A stretch of DNA of 64,000 nucleotides from Pseudogracilibacillus sp037071985 (GCF_037071985.1 NZ_JAXHDF010000012.1:30933-94932), one strand, 5' to 3'; shown: positions 16,054 through 26,293, counted from the stretch's first letter. Program-made: numbers and translations. The notes: generated by a model from the sequence alone, not told the origin.

Positions 16054-16987
16054 AAGTAACTTCTCTTCTCCTTCGTTCATCTAATCGTTTCCAAACAAAT
16101 GCAACGATCATCGTTAAAACAATCGCTGTAGTTAAGCGAATTACTAACAATGGCCAGACCGGAATCCCTAATGGAATAAAAATCACCGTGTCTTCTACTA
16201 CTGCATGACAAGTAACTAGGAAAATAAGCGCTAATATCATGTCTTTCTTGCTTACTCCATCTTCTTTAACTGCTTGAATCATTACTCCAGCTCCAAAAGC
16301 AAGGCCAATCGATAATCCTGTTACGAGAGTAAACGATGTATTCTCTTTCATTCCTAATAATCGAGTACAAGGAGTAAATGCTTTCGATAAAAGTTTCATC
16401 CAACCTAGATCACGTAAAAACTGCATGATAAGCATAAGTGGAAAAATAACCATTGATAATTGTAGAACAGCTATTGTTGCCGTTTTTAACCCGTGTAAGA
16501 AAATTTCTCGCCAACTGGTTAATTCAATACTGGCTGAGGCGATAAACCCATACTGTGCAGGTTCTCCTCCTCCATTCCATAATAAATTAACCATAAATGC
16601 CGCAAATAAAGCTAGAATAATCCGGATTCCCGAAATTAACCACCAGCTTACACCAACACGGGATGCAACTGCAGATTCAATAAATAAATTATGAGAAAAT
16701 GAAAGCATGATTGCCAATATAAATACTTCTTTAACTGTAAAATCAAACGAAACTATTGCACCAATACCAGCATATAAGTTCAATGCATTCCCTAGCACAA
16801 GTGGCATAGCCGCTTCCCCTGGAAGTCCAATTAAAGCCATGATTGGTGAAACAAGTTTAATAAACCAAGGTAAGATCGGGGTATATTGTAAAATGGTTAC
16901 GGCGATCGTTATCGGAAAAACGATCTTGCCTAATGTCCATGATACATTTAGTCCTTGTTTCAAACCCCGTAATATAATGTTTTTCAA
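16043..16987 (-). CDS. yvoD: Nucleoside-recognition-domain membrane protein YvoD
   Basis: A 314-residue integral membrane protein with about eight hydrophobic segments. It contains two Gate/nucleoside-recognition-like stretches (LGNALNLYAGIGAI and TGLSIGLAFGAGVMIQ), as in YvoD, SpmA and SpmB. Function unknown; transport or gating of small molecules is a guess. It lies 18 bases after lgt and overlaps ppaX by 11 bases, fixing it within the hprK operon. Confidence 0.85.
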   Translation of the reverse strand: MKNIILRGLKQGLNVSWTLGKIVFPITIAVTILQYTPILPWFIKLVSPIMALIGLPGEAAMPLVLGNALNLYAGIGAIVSFDFTVKEVFILAIMLSFSHNLFIESAVASRVGVSWWLISGIRIILALFAAFMVNLLWNGGGEPAQYGFIASASIELTSWREIFLHGLKTATIAVLQLSMVIFPLMLIMQFLRDLGWMKLLSKAFTPCTRLLGMKENTSFTLVTGLSIGLAFGAGVMIQAVKEDGVSKKDMILALIFLVTCHAVVEDTVIFIPLGIPVWPLLVIRLTTAIVLTMIVAFVWKRLDERRRREVTYEH

Positions 16988-17005
16988 GATTAGACCTTCT
17001 TCCCG

Positions 17006-17842
17006 CTACTTACTTATTGACCCATCATATTTTCTATCAACTCTATTTATTTTTCTGCGATAAATGATTAAGATGATTGCGCCAATAATTAATAATAGTG
17101 ATAAAAACTGTGCTTGCTTTATTGGACCTAAAAACAAGCTATCCGTTCGCATGCCTTCAATAAAAAATCTTCCTATTGAATATGTAGCAATATAAGTTAA
17201 GAATAACTCACCACGAAGCGGATTATATTTTCTAATCATAATTAAAAGAATAAACACAAGAATATTCCATACGGATTCATATAAAAAAGTTGGATGATAT
17301 AGTGTGCCACCAATGCACATTTGATTCATAATAAAGTCAGGAAGATATTGATAAAAATTTTGATAAGCCGCTTCAGAAATCGGGCCTCCATGTGCTTCCT
17401 GGTTCATAAAATTTCCCCATCGCCCAATTGCTTGCCCAAGAATCAAACTTGGGGCAACAATGTCGGCTAATTGCCAAAACGAGACTTTCTTAACACGAGC
17501 ATAAACAATTGCCGTTAATACCGCTCCAATTAAAGCACCGTGAATCGCAATACCACCTTCCCAAACAGCGAAAAGTTTCCAAAATGGTGCGCCTTGATAG
17601 TTCTCCCACTCAAAAATGACATAATAAATTCGTGCAAAAATAATCGCAATAGGTGCGGCAAACATAATTAAGTCGACAATAAGATCTTTCTTTAACCCAA
17701 GTCTGTCTGCCTCTTTTGTCGCTAACCATAAACCTAAAAAAAGCCCGGTTGCAATAATGACGCCATACCAATAAATCGAAATTGGTCCGGCTTGTAAAAA
17801 CACCCGATTTAATGCTTCGGCATTACAATTCAAATAAATCAC
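17006..17842 (-). CDS. lgt: Prolipoprotein diacylglyceryl transferase
   Basis: A 278-residue, seven-helix membrane enzyme that transfers diacylglycerol from phosphatidylglycerol to the lipobox cysteine of prolipoproteins. The signature GRWGNFMNQEAHGG, with the essential arginine and asparagines, is intact, and the HGALIGAV segment contains the conserved histidine. The C-terminal helix and basic tail are typical. Substrates within the window include the SCO protein, cytochrome c CccB and perhaps the MecA-type PBP. It follows hprK by 19 bases. Confidence 0.95.
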   Translation of the reverse strand: MIYLNCNAEALNRVFLQAGPISIYWYGVIIATGLFLGLWLATKEADRLGLKKDLIVDLIMFAAPIAIIFARIYYVIFEWENYQGAPFWKLFAVWEGGIAIHGALIGAVLTAIVYARVKKVSFWQLADIVAPSLILGQAIGRWGNFMNQEAHGGPISEAAYQNFYQYLPDFIMNQMCIGGTLYHPTFLYESVWNILVFILLIMIRKYNPLRGELFLTYIATYSIGRFFIEGMRTDSLFLGPIKQAQFLSLLLIIGAIILIIYRRKINRVDRKYDGSISK

Positions 17843-17861
17843 TCCTGAAAATTAATCTCTA

Positions 17862-18794
17862 CTAATTACCATCATTACTTTGTTGAATCATAGTTGTTAA
17901 TTGATCTGAAAAATCTTCTGCTGCATTTACTCCCATTCGTTTTAGTCGGAAGTTCATCGCTGCCACCTCGATAATTACTGCTAAATTTCGGCCCGGTCGA
18001 ACCGGAATCGTAGCTTTTGGAATTCGGACATCCATAATTTTCATCGTCTCTTCTTCAATTCCTAGACGCTCATATTGCTTTTTATCATCCCAGATTTCCA
18101 GTTGAACAATATATGAAATACGCTTATAACTCTTAACCGCTCCAGCTCCAAATAAAGTCATCACATTTAAAATGCCTAGCCCACGTATTTCTAATAAATG
18201 TTCAATGAGAGGCGGAGAATTTCCAATTAGCGTATCATAATCCTCTTGTCTTATTTCCACGCTATCATCTGCTACCAATCGATGTCCTCTTTTTACTAAT
18301 TCTAAAGCTGTTTCACTTTTCCCTACACCACTTTGCCCCATAATAAGTACTCCAACACCATAGATATCAACTAGTACTCCGTGTACAGCTGTGGTTGGTG
18401 CAAACTTTGATCCTAAGTAATTTGTTATTCGTACAATAACTCGATTTGTTGTCCTTGGTGACTTTAAGATAGGAACACCTGCATCATTCGCAGCGTTTAG
18501 TAGAACTTGTGGTACTTCCATCCAATTTGTAACAATTAAACCAGGTGTAATATCAGTACATAATCTTTCTGCTCTGTCCTTCTGTTCTTCTTCAGTTAAA
18601 TTCAAAAAATAATTCATTTCGGTTTTACCGATAATCTGGATTCGTTCTTTTGGATAATATTCAAAAAAACCTGTCATTTCAAAGCCAGGTCTTGATATAT
18701 CATTCGAAGTGATCTCTCGGTGTATTCCATCAGCACCTGCGACCACTGTTAAGTTAAAATTATCCAACAAATCTTTGGTCCGTACAACTCGCAT
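17862..18794 (-). CDS. hprK: HPr kinase/phosphorylase
   Basis: A 310-residue bifunctional enzyme that phosphorylates and dephosphorylates Ser46 of HPr and Crh, the sensor step of carbon catabolite repression. The Walker A motif is GQSGVGKSE near residue 153, VADD follows with the catalytic aspartates, and EIRGLGILNVMTLFGAGAV is the HprK signature loop. The N-terminal domain (residues 1-130) is typical. It is first in the hprK-lgt-yvoD-ppaX-yvoF operon. Its targets and outputs are nearby: crh at 10184 and cre-like sites at 43382 and 63888. Confidence 0.96.
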   Translation of the reverse strand: MRVVRTKDLLDNFNLTVVAGADGIHREITSNDISRPGFEMTGFFEYYPKERIQIIGKTEMNYFLNLTEEEQKDRAERLCTDITPGLIVTNWMEVPQVLLNAANDAGVPILKSPRTTNRVIVRITNYLGSKFAPTTAVHGVLVDIYGVGVLIMGQSGVGKSETALELVKRGHRLVADDSVEIRQEDYDTLIGNSPPLIEHLLEIRGLGILNVMTLFGAGAVKSYKRISYIVQLEIWDDKKQYERLGIEEETMKIMDVRIPKATIPVRPGRNLAVIIEVAAMNFRLKRMGVNAAEDFSDQLTTMIQQSNDGN

Positions 18795-19119
18795 CTTACG
18801 TTCCCCCTCAGATAAGCTGCAATGATTAGAGCGAATTTTTAAAACAGTTCATTCTTAATTTTACCGTTTATACTAGAATTTATCTATTAATAACGTTTAA
18901 ATTTAGGTTTAAAGATAAAAAAGACGGAATGAGGTATTTAATTTTTTTAAATATGATAATATTAGGGAAAGAAACCCCTTTTCCTCAAAGTTGAAAAAGG
19001 GGGTTTCTACTGAATCTATTTGATTAAGAAATCTTACTACTCACTAATTTCCGTTTCGAGCGAAGGCTCCTTGTGATAGAAAGCATTAGTTTAATACTTA
19101 CTTAACTTTCGCACCATCT

Positions 19120-19290
19120 ATATTAATTTCAGGAAACCGCTGCGGAAATATGTTTCGCTTTCACCACGGGCATAAGAGCGACATCTGTTCGAGCTGCGCT
19201 TACGCTTGCTTTCACAGTGTCTCCTTTACCATAGGAGTCTCCACATATTTCCTTCGCTAAGAAGGCCCGAAAGTCAATTAAGGAATGGAT
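19120..19290. repeat. Interspersed repeat, partial copy
   Basis: The segment GGGCATAAGAGCGACATCTG through CAGTGTCTCCTTTACC (19168-19233) matches, with a few changes, the minus strand of the repeat at 42929-43225. GGAGTCTCCACATATTTCCT, just after, matches the repeat at 29215-29509. The inverted ends that define the other copies were not found, so this looks truncated or rearranged. Confidence 0.65.
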
Positions 19291-19360
19291 CTCTCCCCCC
19301 CTACTACCCTAGGTTAATTTATCTATTTCACGCTACGAAAGTTGAGTTACTGAGATAAAA

Positions 19361-19393
19361 GGACACAGAAAAGCTTTACCCTTTTCTGTGTCC
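19361..19393 (-). terminator. Terminator of yvlD
   Basis: GGACACAGAAAAG pairs with CTTTTCTGTGTCC; on the minus strand the stem is followed by TTTTAT. The stem resembles the terminator at 59842. Confidence 0.7.
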
Positions 19394-19477
19394 AATATTA
19401 CTAATTCAATTGTCGGCGTAGGATCTGTCACCACCTCGATTTTTTAAAAAATCAGTATTACTCCTTTTCGTCTAACT

Positions 19478-19849
19478 TTATTTTGATTGTTTAGCTGTAT
19501 CTCCAATTAGCTTGTGTAAAATTAAGCTAATCAGTGAGATTAATATTGATGCTAACAACGCGATACCAAATCCATCGATTACAAATGCATTGCCCATTAA
19601 TTTTTGAGCGAGCATTAATGTAATCGCATTGATAACTAGAATAAATAAACCCAATGTCATCACAGTAATCGGTAGCGTTAATAAAATTAATATTGGTCTA
19701 ACAATAAAGTTTAATATCGAAAGAATGATACTTGCAAGCAGTGCGGTTTTAAAATTTTCGATATAAAAAGATTCGAATAACTGATCAACTATTAATAAAG
19801 CTATAGAATTAAGAAAAATAGACGTAAACCAACTTAGAAAAGTTCGCAT
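19478..19849 (-). CDS. yvlD: YvlD-family (phage-holin-like) membrane protein
   Basis: A 123-residue protein with four hydrophobic helices (around residues 10-25, 35-52, 55-82 and 92-118). It belongs to the Mycobacterium-phage-holin-like/YvlD family, which despite its name is a chromosomal protein of unknown function. I chose the ATG at 19849, with GGGAG about ten bases upstream; a TTG at 19888 would add 13 residues. In B. subtilis yvlD lies directly upstream of hprK, and the same order is seen here with an enlarged gap. Confidence 0.8.
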   Translation of the reverse strand: MRTFLSWFTSIFLNSIALLIVDQLFESFYIENFKTALLASIILSILNFIVRPILILLTLPITVMTLGLFILVINAITLMLAQKLMGNAFVIDGFGIALLASILISLISLILHKLIGDTAKQSK

Positions 19850-19897
19850 TTTTTTCTGTCTCCCAGTTTTTATTAGTACTTTACCCAAGAGATACCT

Positions 19898-20575
19898 TTA
19901 ATTAAACTCCCAAATAAAAAAGCGTTCTTTACCTAACCTTTCCTTTAAACCTGCAATATATATTTTTAACTCATCCGGCATATCTTGTAATTTTTTAAGC
20001 ATGCCTTCTGCTTGTGATTTATGTCTCATAATCGCTTTTAATTTAAAGTCAAATTGTTCATCATCCAATGGAATCACTACATCCGGTTCACCAAGCACTC
20101 GTTCAAAATCCTGTGTTATTGCTGAGGCCCATAATGTTGGACGTTTATCTTCATCCATCAGACGAACCGCTTCAATTGTCGCAGCACCAAGCGCATTATG
20201 ATCTGGATGGACACCATGTCCAGGATAATGGGTGATTACTAATGTCGGCTTTATCTCTTCCAATACTTCTTTAATATGAGTTGCTACTTTTCTTTGATTT
20301 TCAAATTCAATCGTTTTGTCTCGATATCCTAATAATTGATAGTCAATATCTAAAAACTCACATGCATCTTTTAATTCCTGTACGCGAATATTCGCCAGCG
20401 TTTCCCGATTGGCAAATTGCGGAGTTCCCATATTTCTACCCATTTCACCTAATGTACCACATAAATAGGTTACTGGTACTCCTTGTTTCCGAAATTGATA
20501 AATTACCCCTGCAGCTCCAAATGATTCATCATCCGGATGCGGATAAATAATAACAACATGCTTTTGATTTTTCAT
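19898..20575 (-). CDS. bshB2: Bacillithiol biosynthesis deacetylase BshB2
   Basis: A 225-residue zinc deacetylase of the LmbE/PIG-L fold that removes the acetyl group from GlcNAc-malate in bacillithiol synthesis. The zinc motif PHPDDESFG is near residue 12, and the second metal region HYPGHGVHPDHNALG is complete. It is paired with yojF 19 bases upstream, the YojF-YojG (BshB2) arrangement of B. subtilis. Bacillithiol is the main low-molecular-weight thiol of these bacteria and complements thioredoxin reductase (13681). BshB1 would be encoded elsewhere. Confidence 0.9.
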   Translation of the reverse strand: MKNQKHVVIIYPHPDDESFGAAGVIYQFRKQGVPVTYLCGTLGEMGRNMGTPQFANRETLANIRVQELKDACEFLDIDYQLLGYRDKTIEFENQRKVATHIKEVLEEIKPTLVITHYPGHGVHPDHNALGAATIEAVRLMDEDKRPTLWASAITQDFERVLGEPDVVIPLDDEQFDFKLKAIMRHKSQAEGMLKKLQDMPDELKIYIAGLKERLGKERFFIWEFN

Positions 20576-20594
20576 TTTATCCCCTCATTTTACT

Positions 20595-20942
20595 CTATTT
20601 GAAAGGTGTTTCACTAATTTGCAAAGCTACCATTAATCGTCCATCCTGGTCATGTCCGGCTAATAAAAGATGTTTCCCTTCATACATCTCCCAATCAGTC
20701 AGTCCCTCTGCATAAACCCAGCCGAATTCTGTTTTCAGTCCAACCCGATATCCAACGTCTCCTTTAATTACTGCTTCTGTAAACGTAACTTGAGCATTTC
20801 GTATATAGGCACCAACATTGACACCTTTATTTCCAAAATGACTAGCATAAGCACCGTTGGTCGTTTCTAAATGCAGGTACACAACTTTATTTTTAAATGA
20901 GTCTAGTTCTTTTTGGACTTTACTTATTTCAATTGCTTCCAC
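20595..20942 (-). CDS. yojF: YojF-family protein (DUF1806)
   Basis: A 115-residue protein of the YojF family, found next to bshB2 in Bacillaceae. It is soluble and beta-rich by composition, with conserved stretches VGAYIRNAQV, YRVGLKTEFGWVYAEGLT and LLLAGHDQDGRL. The function is unknown; linkage suggests a role in bacillithiol metabolism. The start is GTG at 20942 with GAGGAGG seven bases upstream. Confidence 0.85.
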   Translation of the reverse strand: MEAIEISKVQKELDSFKNKVVYLHLETTNGAYASHFGNKGVNVGAYIRNAQVTFTEAVIKGDVGYRVGLKTEFGWVYAEGLTDWEMYEGKHLLLAGHDQDGRLMVALQISETPFK

Positions 20943-21308
20943 TCGATGACCTCCTCCATTCTTCCTCTTTTTAGCTTACAAACAAACTGAACCCACGTCA
21001 AAATTTATGATTGTTGAAAACCCTTTATAAATTATTTTTCTTTGCGAAAAATATATGCCACTGGAAAATAAATGTGTTGGCGAGAAACTGTAACATTTCA
21101 TTTTTAATAATTTTGGTTGCCAATAATCCAATATAGACGAGAGAATTTTTATTAAAAAACCTCCCTAAATCCTCTCTTATTATAGTGAATTATTCGCTTT
21201 TAAGGTTAGAGTTAAGACTCATGCCATTGCCTCCATTAATTTATTGAAGCGCTGTCCCGTTTTTAGTCCAGAATAAAAAGGCTACCATGTTTCGGTAACC
21301 TTTCTAAG
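20943..21308. other. Intergenic region yojF/uvrA with the uvrA terminator
   Basis: About 365 bases with no gene found. GGCTACCATG pairs imperfectly with TTTCGGTAACC near 21280-21300, and on the minus strand the stem is followed by TTTTTATT, ending uvrBA. The rest is AT-rich and should contain the yojF promoter. Confidence 0.6.
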
Positions 21309-24179
21309 TTATGCTTTTTTAATTGTTTCTTGAATTACTCTATCGATTCGTTTACGATCTCTCTCCATAATTTGTTTCAAATATTGGCCAGTATATGATT
21401 CTTTTACATCAGCTATTTCTTCAGGGGTTCCGGTAGCGATAATTTGCCCTCCGCCATTTCCACCTTCAGGTCCAAGATCAATGATATTATCCGCAGTTTT
21501 GATAACGTCCAAATTATGCTCGATAATGATGACTGTATCTCCATTATCAACTAGGCGTTGTAGTACGGCGATTAAACGTTTAATATCATCCGTATGAAGC
21601 CCTGTTGTCGGTTCATCCAAAATATATACCGTTTTTCCATTGGAGCGCTTATGGAGCTCACTCGCTAATTTTACACGTTGAGCCTCTCCTCCGGATAATG
21701 TAGTTGCAGGCTGACCTAATTTAATATAACCTAAGCCAACATCAAAAACTGTTTGTAATTTACGTTTAATTTTCGGGATATTACTAAAGAAATCTAATGC
21801 CTCTTCAATTCTCATTTCTAATACATCGGCAATATTTTTTCCTTTAAATTTAATTTCTAAAGTTTCTCTATTGTATCTTTTACCTTCACAAACTTCACAA
21901 GGTACATATACATCAGGTAAAAAGTGCATTTCAATTTTTAATATTCCATCCCCACGACAAGCTTCACAACGGCCACCTTTAACATTAAAGCTAAATCGAC
22001 CTTTTTTATATCCGCGAATTTTCGCTTCATTTGTCTGTGCAAATACATCTCGAATATCATCGAATACTCCTGTATAAGTTGCTGGGTTAGAGCGTGGTGT
22101 ACGGCCAATTGGTGCCTGATTTATATCGATTACTTTATCAATATAGTTAAACCCTAAAATCTTTTCATGTTTACCAGGACGATATTTTCCAGTATATAAA
22201 TGTTTCGCTAATGACTGATATAACACTTCATTTACAAGTGTACTTTTACCTGAACCTGATACACCTGTTACAACTGTCATCACGCCAATCGGAAAACGCA
22301 CGTCTACCTTTTTTAAATTATTTTCTTCCGCACCTATAATTTCAATATACCGCTCATCCGTTTCCCGTCGTTCTTTCGGAAGTGCAATAAACTCTTTTCC
22401 AGATAAATATTTCCCAGTTAATGATTTACTATTTCTAATGATACTCTTCGGTGTTCCATCAGCAACAATTTTTCCACCATGTTCACCAGCACCTGGACCA
22501 ATATCAATAATCCAATCTGCTGCAAGCATAGTATCTTCGTCATGCTCTACGACAATAAGTGTATTATCCAAATCTCGCATATGATGTAATGTTTGAATCA
22601 AACGGTCATTATCACGTTGATGAAGTCCAATCGAAGGTTCATCAAGTACATATAACACACCTGTTAAAGCCGAACCGATTTGAGTTGCTAAGCGAATACG
22701 CTGTGCCTCTCCACCCGATAATGTTCCCGATGATCGTGCAAGCGTCAAATAGTTTAAACCAACATTCATTAAAAACAATAAGCGGTCATTAATTTCCTTC
22801 AACACCATATTGGCAATTTGCGCGTCTTTTTCACTTAATTGAAGTGAATTGAAAAATTTATACGCTTCCGTAATGGATAATTGAACAACTTTCCCAATAT
22901 GCTTATCTGCAATAAATACAGCTAAAGCTTCTTCATTCAATCGGTATCCATCACATGTTGGACAAGCATTTTCGGCCATAAATTTTTCTAATGTTTCTCT
23001 AATAAAATCAGAGGAAGTTTCTCGGTAACGTCTAGCAATATTAGAAATAACCCCTTCAAACTGAATGCGATTATTTTTTTCCCTACCGAAATCATTCACA
23101 TAGTGGAAAGTAATATACTCCTTGCCACTACCATATAAAATTTTATTCATTTGAGGCTTAGGAATATCTTTTACTGGAATATCCATATCAATCCCATAAT
23201 GAGAACACACACTTTTTAATAGCTGTGGATAATATTGAGAACTGATTGGTGACCAAGCAGCAATCGCATTTTCATTTAAGGACAGTGTCCAATCAGGAAT
23301 GACCAAATCAAGATCCACTTCCAAGTTTGTACCTAATCCATCACAAGTTGGACAAGCCCCGAAAGGACTATTAAAAGAGAAAAGCCTTGGTTCTAATTCA
23401 TCGATTGAAAATCCACACTCCGGACATGCATGATTTTCGTTCATGACAACTTCTTCTCCATCGATGACATCAATAATTACACGGCCTTCACCGAGCGGAA
23501 GTGCAGTTTCCAATGAATCTGTTAATCGACCTTCTACTCCCTCTCTTACAATAATTCTGTCTACAACGACTTCAATGGAATGCTTTTTATTTTTGTCCAA
23601 CTTTATTTCTTCAGTAACTTCTCGCATCTCGCCGTCAACACGAATTCGGACATATCCTTCTTGCTGAAGATTCTCAAGCAGTTTTACATGCTCTCCTTTT
23701 CTTCCAGAAACTACAGGAGCCAATAATTGAATTCGTGTACGTTCTGGATAATTCATAATTTGATCAACCATCTGCTGGACGGTTTGCGATGAAATCTCAA
23801 TTCCATGAATTGGACAAACAGGACGACCAATTCGCGCATAGAGTAAACGTAAATAATCATATATCTCTGTCACTGTCGCTACAGTTGAACGAGGATTTTT
23901 ACTCGTCGTTTTTTGATCAATGGATATTGCTGGAGATAATCCTTCGATCGTATCGACGTCTGGCTTATCCATCTGCCCTAAAAATTGCCTTGCATAAGCA
24001 GATAACGATTCAACATAACGACGCTGACCTTCTGCATAAATAGTATCGAAGGCCAACGAAGATTTTCCTGAACCGGATAAACCAGTAACGACTACTAATT
24101 TATTTTTCGGTATATCTATATCAATGTTTTTTAAGTTGTGGGCTCGAGCACCACGAATTTTAATCTTTTTTCCAGGCAT
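21309..24179 (-). CDS. uvrA: Excinuclease ABC subunit A
   Basis: A 956-residue ATPase that scans DNA for bulky lesions and loads UvrB in nucleotide excision repair. Two ABC modules are visible: Walker A GLSGSGKSSLAFD near residue 33 and GVSGSGKSTLVNE near 640, each with an LSGGEAQR signature. Two zinc modules are present (CPECGFS...GACPTC and CEACRGD...CEVC). Full length. It follows uvrB by 22 bases, forming the usual uvrBA operon under the LexA-like box at 26254. Confidence 0.97.
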   Translation of the reverse strand: MPGKKIKIRGARAHNLKNIDIDIPKNKLVVVTGLSGSGKSSLAFDTIYAEGQRRYVESLSAYARQFLGQMDKPDVDTIEGLSPAISIDQKTTSKNPRSTVATVTEIYDYLRLLYARIGRPVCPIHGIEISSQTVQQMVDQIMNYPERTRIQLLAPVVSGRKGEHVKLLENLQQEGYVRIRVDGEMREVTEEIKLDKNKKHSIEVVVDRIIVREGVEGRLTDSLETALPLGEGRVIIDVIDGEEVVMNENHACPECGFSIDELEPRLFSFNSPFGACPTCDGLGTNLEVDLDLVIPDWTLSLNENAIAAWSPISSQYYPQLLKSVCSHYGIDMDIPVKDIPKPQMNKILYGSGKEYITFHYVNDFGREKNNRIQFEGVISNIARRYRETSSDFIRETLEKFMAENACPTCDGYRLNEEALAVFIADKHIGKVVQLSITEAYKFFNSLQLSEKDAQIANMVLKEINDRLLFLMNVGLNYLTLARSSGTLSGGEAQRIRLATQIGSALTGVLYVLDEPSIGLHQRDNDRLIQTLHHMRDLDNTLIVVEHDEDTMLAADWIIDIGPGAGEHGGKIVADGTPKSIIRNSKSLTGKYLSGKEFIALPKERRETDERYIEIIGAEENNLKKVDVRFPIGVMTVVTGVSGSGKSTLVNEVLYQSLAKHLYTGKYRPGKHEKILGFNYIDKVIDINQAPIGRTPRSNPATYTGVFDDIRDVFAQTNEAKIRGYKKGRFSFNVKGGRCEACRGDGILKIEMHFLPDVYVPCEVCEGKRYNRETLEIKFKGKNIADVLEMRIEEALDFFSNIPKIKRKLQTVFDVGLGYIKLGQPATTLSGGEAQRVKLASELHKRSNGKTVYILDEPTTGLHTDDIKRLIAVLQRLVDNGDTVIIIEHNLDVIKTADNIIDLGPEGGNGGGQIIATGTPEEIADVKESYTGQYLKQIMERDRKRIDRVIQETIKKA

Positions 24180-24201
24180 TATCTGTTCATCCTTCCAACC
24201 T

Positions 24202-26193
24202 TTAGCCTTCTACTTTTAGTTCGAAAATGATATCTCGTAATTCAGTTGCGCGTTCAAAATTAAGTTCTTTTGCTGCTTCACGCATCTCTTTTTCCATCTT
24301 TTCAATAACTTTTTCACGATCTTTCTTCGGCATTTTAGTTATTTCAATTAAGTTTTTATCATCGTACTCGTATTCTTCTTCATTTTCAGCGGCATGCGTA
24401 GCTCTAATTAATTCGCGAACATCCTTTTTAATTGTAGTAGGAGTTATTCCGTGTTCGATGTTAAATGCTTCTTGGATTTCACGTCGTCGGGTTGTTTCAT
24501 CAATTGCAACTTGCATAGACTGTGTAATTTTATCAGCATACATAATTACTTGCCCGTTTTCATTACGAGCTGCCCGACCCATCGTCTGAATTAAGGAACG
24601 TTCAGAGCGAAGGAAACCTTCTTTATCGGCATCTAAAATAGCAACGAGCGAGACTTCTGGAATATCAAGCCCTTCTCTAAGTAGATTAATTCCGACAAGC
24701 ACATCATATTTTTTAACCCGTAAATCTCGAATTATTTCGATACGTTCCAACGTTTTTACTTCCGAATGTAAATAGGCAACTTTCAAATCCAATTCTTTTA
24801 AATAATCTGTTAAATCTTCTGCCATTCGTTTCGTTAACGTAGTAATTAATACCCGTTCATTGCGTTCGATACGCCCGTTAATCTCTCCGATTAAATCATC
24901 AATTTGTCCTTCGATCGGACGAACATCTATTTTTGGATCTAGTAATCCAGTTGGACGGATTATTTGCTCAACCATTTCATCCGTATGTTCCATTTCATAT
25001 GGTCCAGGCGTTGCTGAAACGTAAATGTTTTGCTCAGCTTTCTTTTCAAATTCTTCAAATTTAAGCGGACGGTTATCTAATGCAGATGGCAATCTAAATC
25101 CATGGTCAACAAGCATTTGTTTTCGTGCTCTGTCCCCGTTGTACATTCCACGAACTTGCGGTAATGTAGCATGAGACTCATCAATTACAACGAGATAATC
25201 AGCCGGGAAAAAGTCGAGCAATGTATATGGTGTAGAACCCGGCTCTCTTAATGTAATATGTCGAGAGTAGTTCTCAATTCCCGAACAAAAACCCATTTCC
25301 CGCATCATTTCTAAATCATATTTCGTTCTCTGTTCTAATCTTTGAGCTTCTAATAGTCGATTATCCGCTTTTAATTCTGCTAGCCGTTCTTCTAATTCCT
25401 TTTCAATGCTTGCGATCGCCAGCTTCATTTTCTCTTCACCGGTAACGAAGTGAGATGCAGGAAAAATAGCGACATGTTCTCGGTCACCGATTATTTCTCC
25501 CGTTAATGCATCTACTTCCCTAATTCGGTCAATTTCATCCCCAAAAAACTCAATTCGCATACAATGCTCTTCTTTTGATGCAGGAATAATTTCAACCGAA
25601 TCGCCTCGGACACGAAAAGTCCCACGTTTGAAATCAATATCATTACGTGCATATTGGATACCTACTAATTCACGTAACAACTGGTCCCGTTCAATTTCCA
25701 TTCCCATTCGTATGGAAAGCACTTGATTCTTATATTCTTCCGGCGAACCTAACCCATATATACATGACACACTTGCAACGATTAATACGTCACGACGTTC
25801 AAATAAAGCTGATGTTGCGGAGTGTCTTAATTTATCTATCTCATCGTTAATACTTGCATCTTTCTCGATAAACGTATCTGTAGATGGAACATACGCTTCT
25901 GGTTGGTAATAATCGTAATAACTAACAAAATACTCAACCGCATTATTAGGAAAAAATTCTTTAAACTCACTATATAATTGACCTGCTAACGTTTTATTAT
26001 GAGCAATGACTAGGGTCGGACGATTTATTTCCTGGATTACATTGGAAATAGTGAATGTTTTACCTGTACCTGTTGCCCCTAATAACGTTAAATGGTTTTT
26101 GCCTTTATTGACTTGATCAACGAGCTTTTTAATCGCCTTTGGTTGATCTCCACGTGGCTCATAAGATGAAACAAGTTCAAACTTTTCCGCCAT
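24202..26193 (-). CDS. uvrB: Excinuclease ABC subunit B
   Basis: A 663-residue helicase-like repair protein that verifies damage and positions UvrC. Walker A is GATGTGKTFT near residue 39, the DNA-clamping beta-hairpin includes YYDYYQPEAYVP, the DESH box is VVIDESHATLP, and motif VI is QTMGRAARN. The C-terminal UVR domain (about residues 625-660), which binds UvrC and the homologous site in UvrA, is present. The ATG at 26193 has GGAGAG upstream. Confidence 0.97.
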   Translation of the reverse strand: MAEKFELVSSYEPRGDQPKAIKKLVDQVNKGKNHLTLLGATGTGKTFTISNVIQEINRPTLVIAHNKTLAGQLYSEFKEFFPNNAVEYFVSYYDYYQPEAYVPSTDTFIEKDASINDEIDKLRHSATSALFERRDVLIVASVSCIYGLGSPEEYKNQVLSIRMGMEIERDQLLRELVGIQYARNDIDFKRGTFRVRGDSVEIIPASKEEHCMRIEFFGDEIDRIREVDALTGEIIGDREHVAIFPASHFVTGEEKMKLAIASIEKELEERLAELKADNRLLEAQRLEQRTKYDLEMMREMGFCSGIENYSRHITLREPGSTPYTLLDFFPADYLVVIDESHATLPQVRGMYNGDRARKQMLVDHGFRLPSALDNRPLKFEEFEKKAEQNIYVSATPGPYEMEHTDEMVEQIIRPTGLLDPKIDVRPIEGQIDDLIGEINGRIERNERVLITTLTKRMAEDLTDYLKELDLKVAYLHSEVKTLERIEIIRDLRVKKYDVLVGINLLREGLDIPEVSLVAILDADKEGFLRSERSLIQTMGRAARNENGQVIMYADKITQSMQVAIDETTRRREIQEAFNIEHGITPTTIKKDVRELIRATHAAENEEEYEYDDKNLIEITKMPKKDREKVIEKMEKEMREAAKELNFERATELRDIIFELKVEG

Positions 26194-26253
26194 AATTTGC
26201 TCTCCAATCTATTTTCTTTCATTTTTTTCCACATAGTAATTGTATCATAAAAC

Positions 26254-26267
26254 CGAACTAACATTCC
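26254..26267. promoter_or_regulatory. LexA (DinR)-like operator of uvrBA
   Basis: CGAACTAACATTCC matches the Gram-positive SOS box CGAAC-N4-GTTCG at eight of ten fixed positions; the half-site toward hprK-distal sequence is intact and the other is degenerate. It lies 61 bases before uvrB, consistent with SOS induction of uvrBA in Bacillus. Confidence 0.55.
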
Positions 26268-26293
26268 ATTTTTCTGATTAAATATCCATTTAA

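Larger units (their letters stand above)
18795..19477. other. Long intergenic region hprK/yvlD with hairpins and a repeat
   Basis: About 680 bases without a credible gene. It contains a GAAACCCC/GGGGTTTC-type hairpin (18971-19008), a copy of the interspersed repeat (core 19140-19270), and the yvlD terminator (19361-19393). The hprK promoter should lie within about 100 bases of 18794; no clear boxes were found. Confidence 0.6.

Noticed and set aside
19340..19360. CTGAGATAAAAGG as an element end similar to that at 7647
   Set aside because: Its orientation would point away from the 19-kb repeat, so it does not bound that copy; chance similarity in an AT-rich context.
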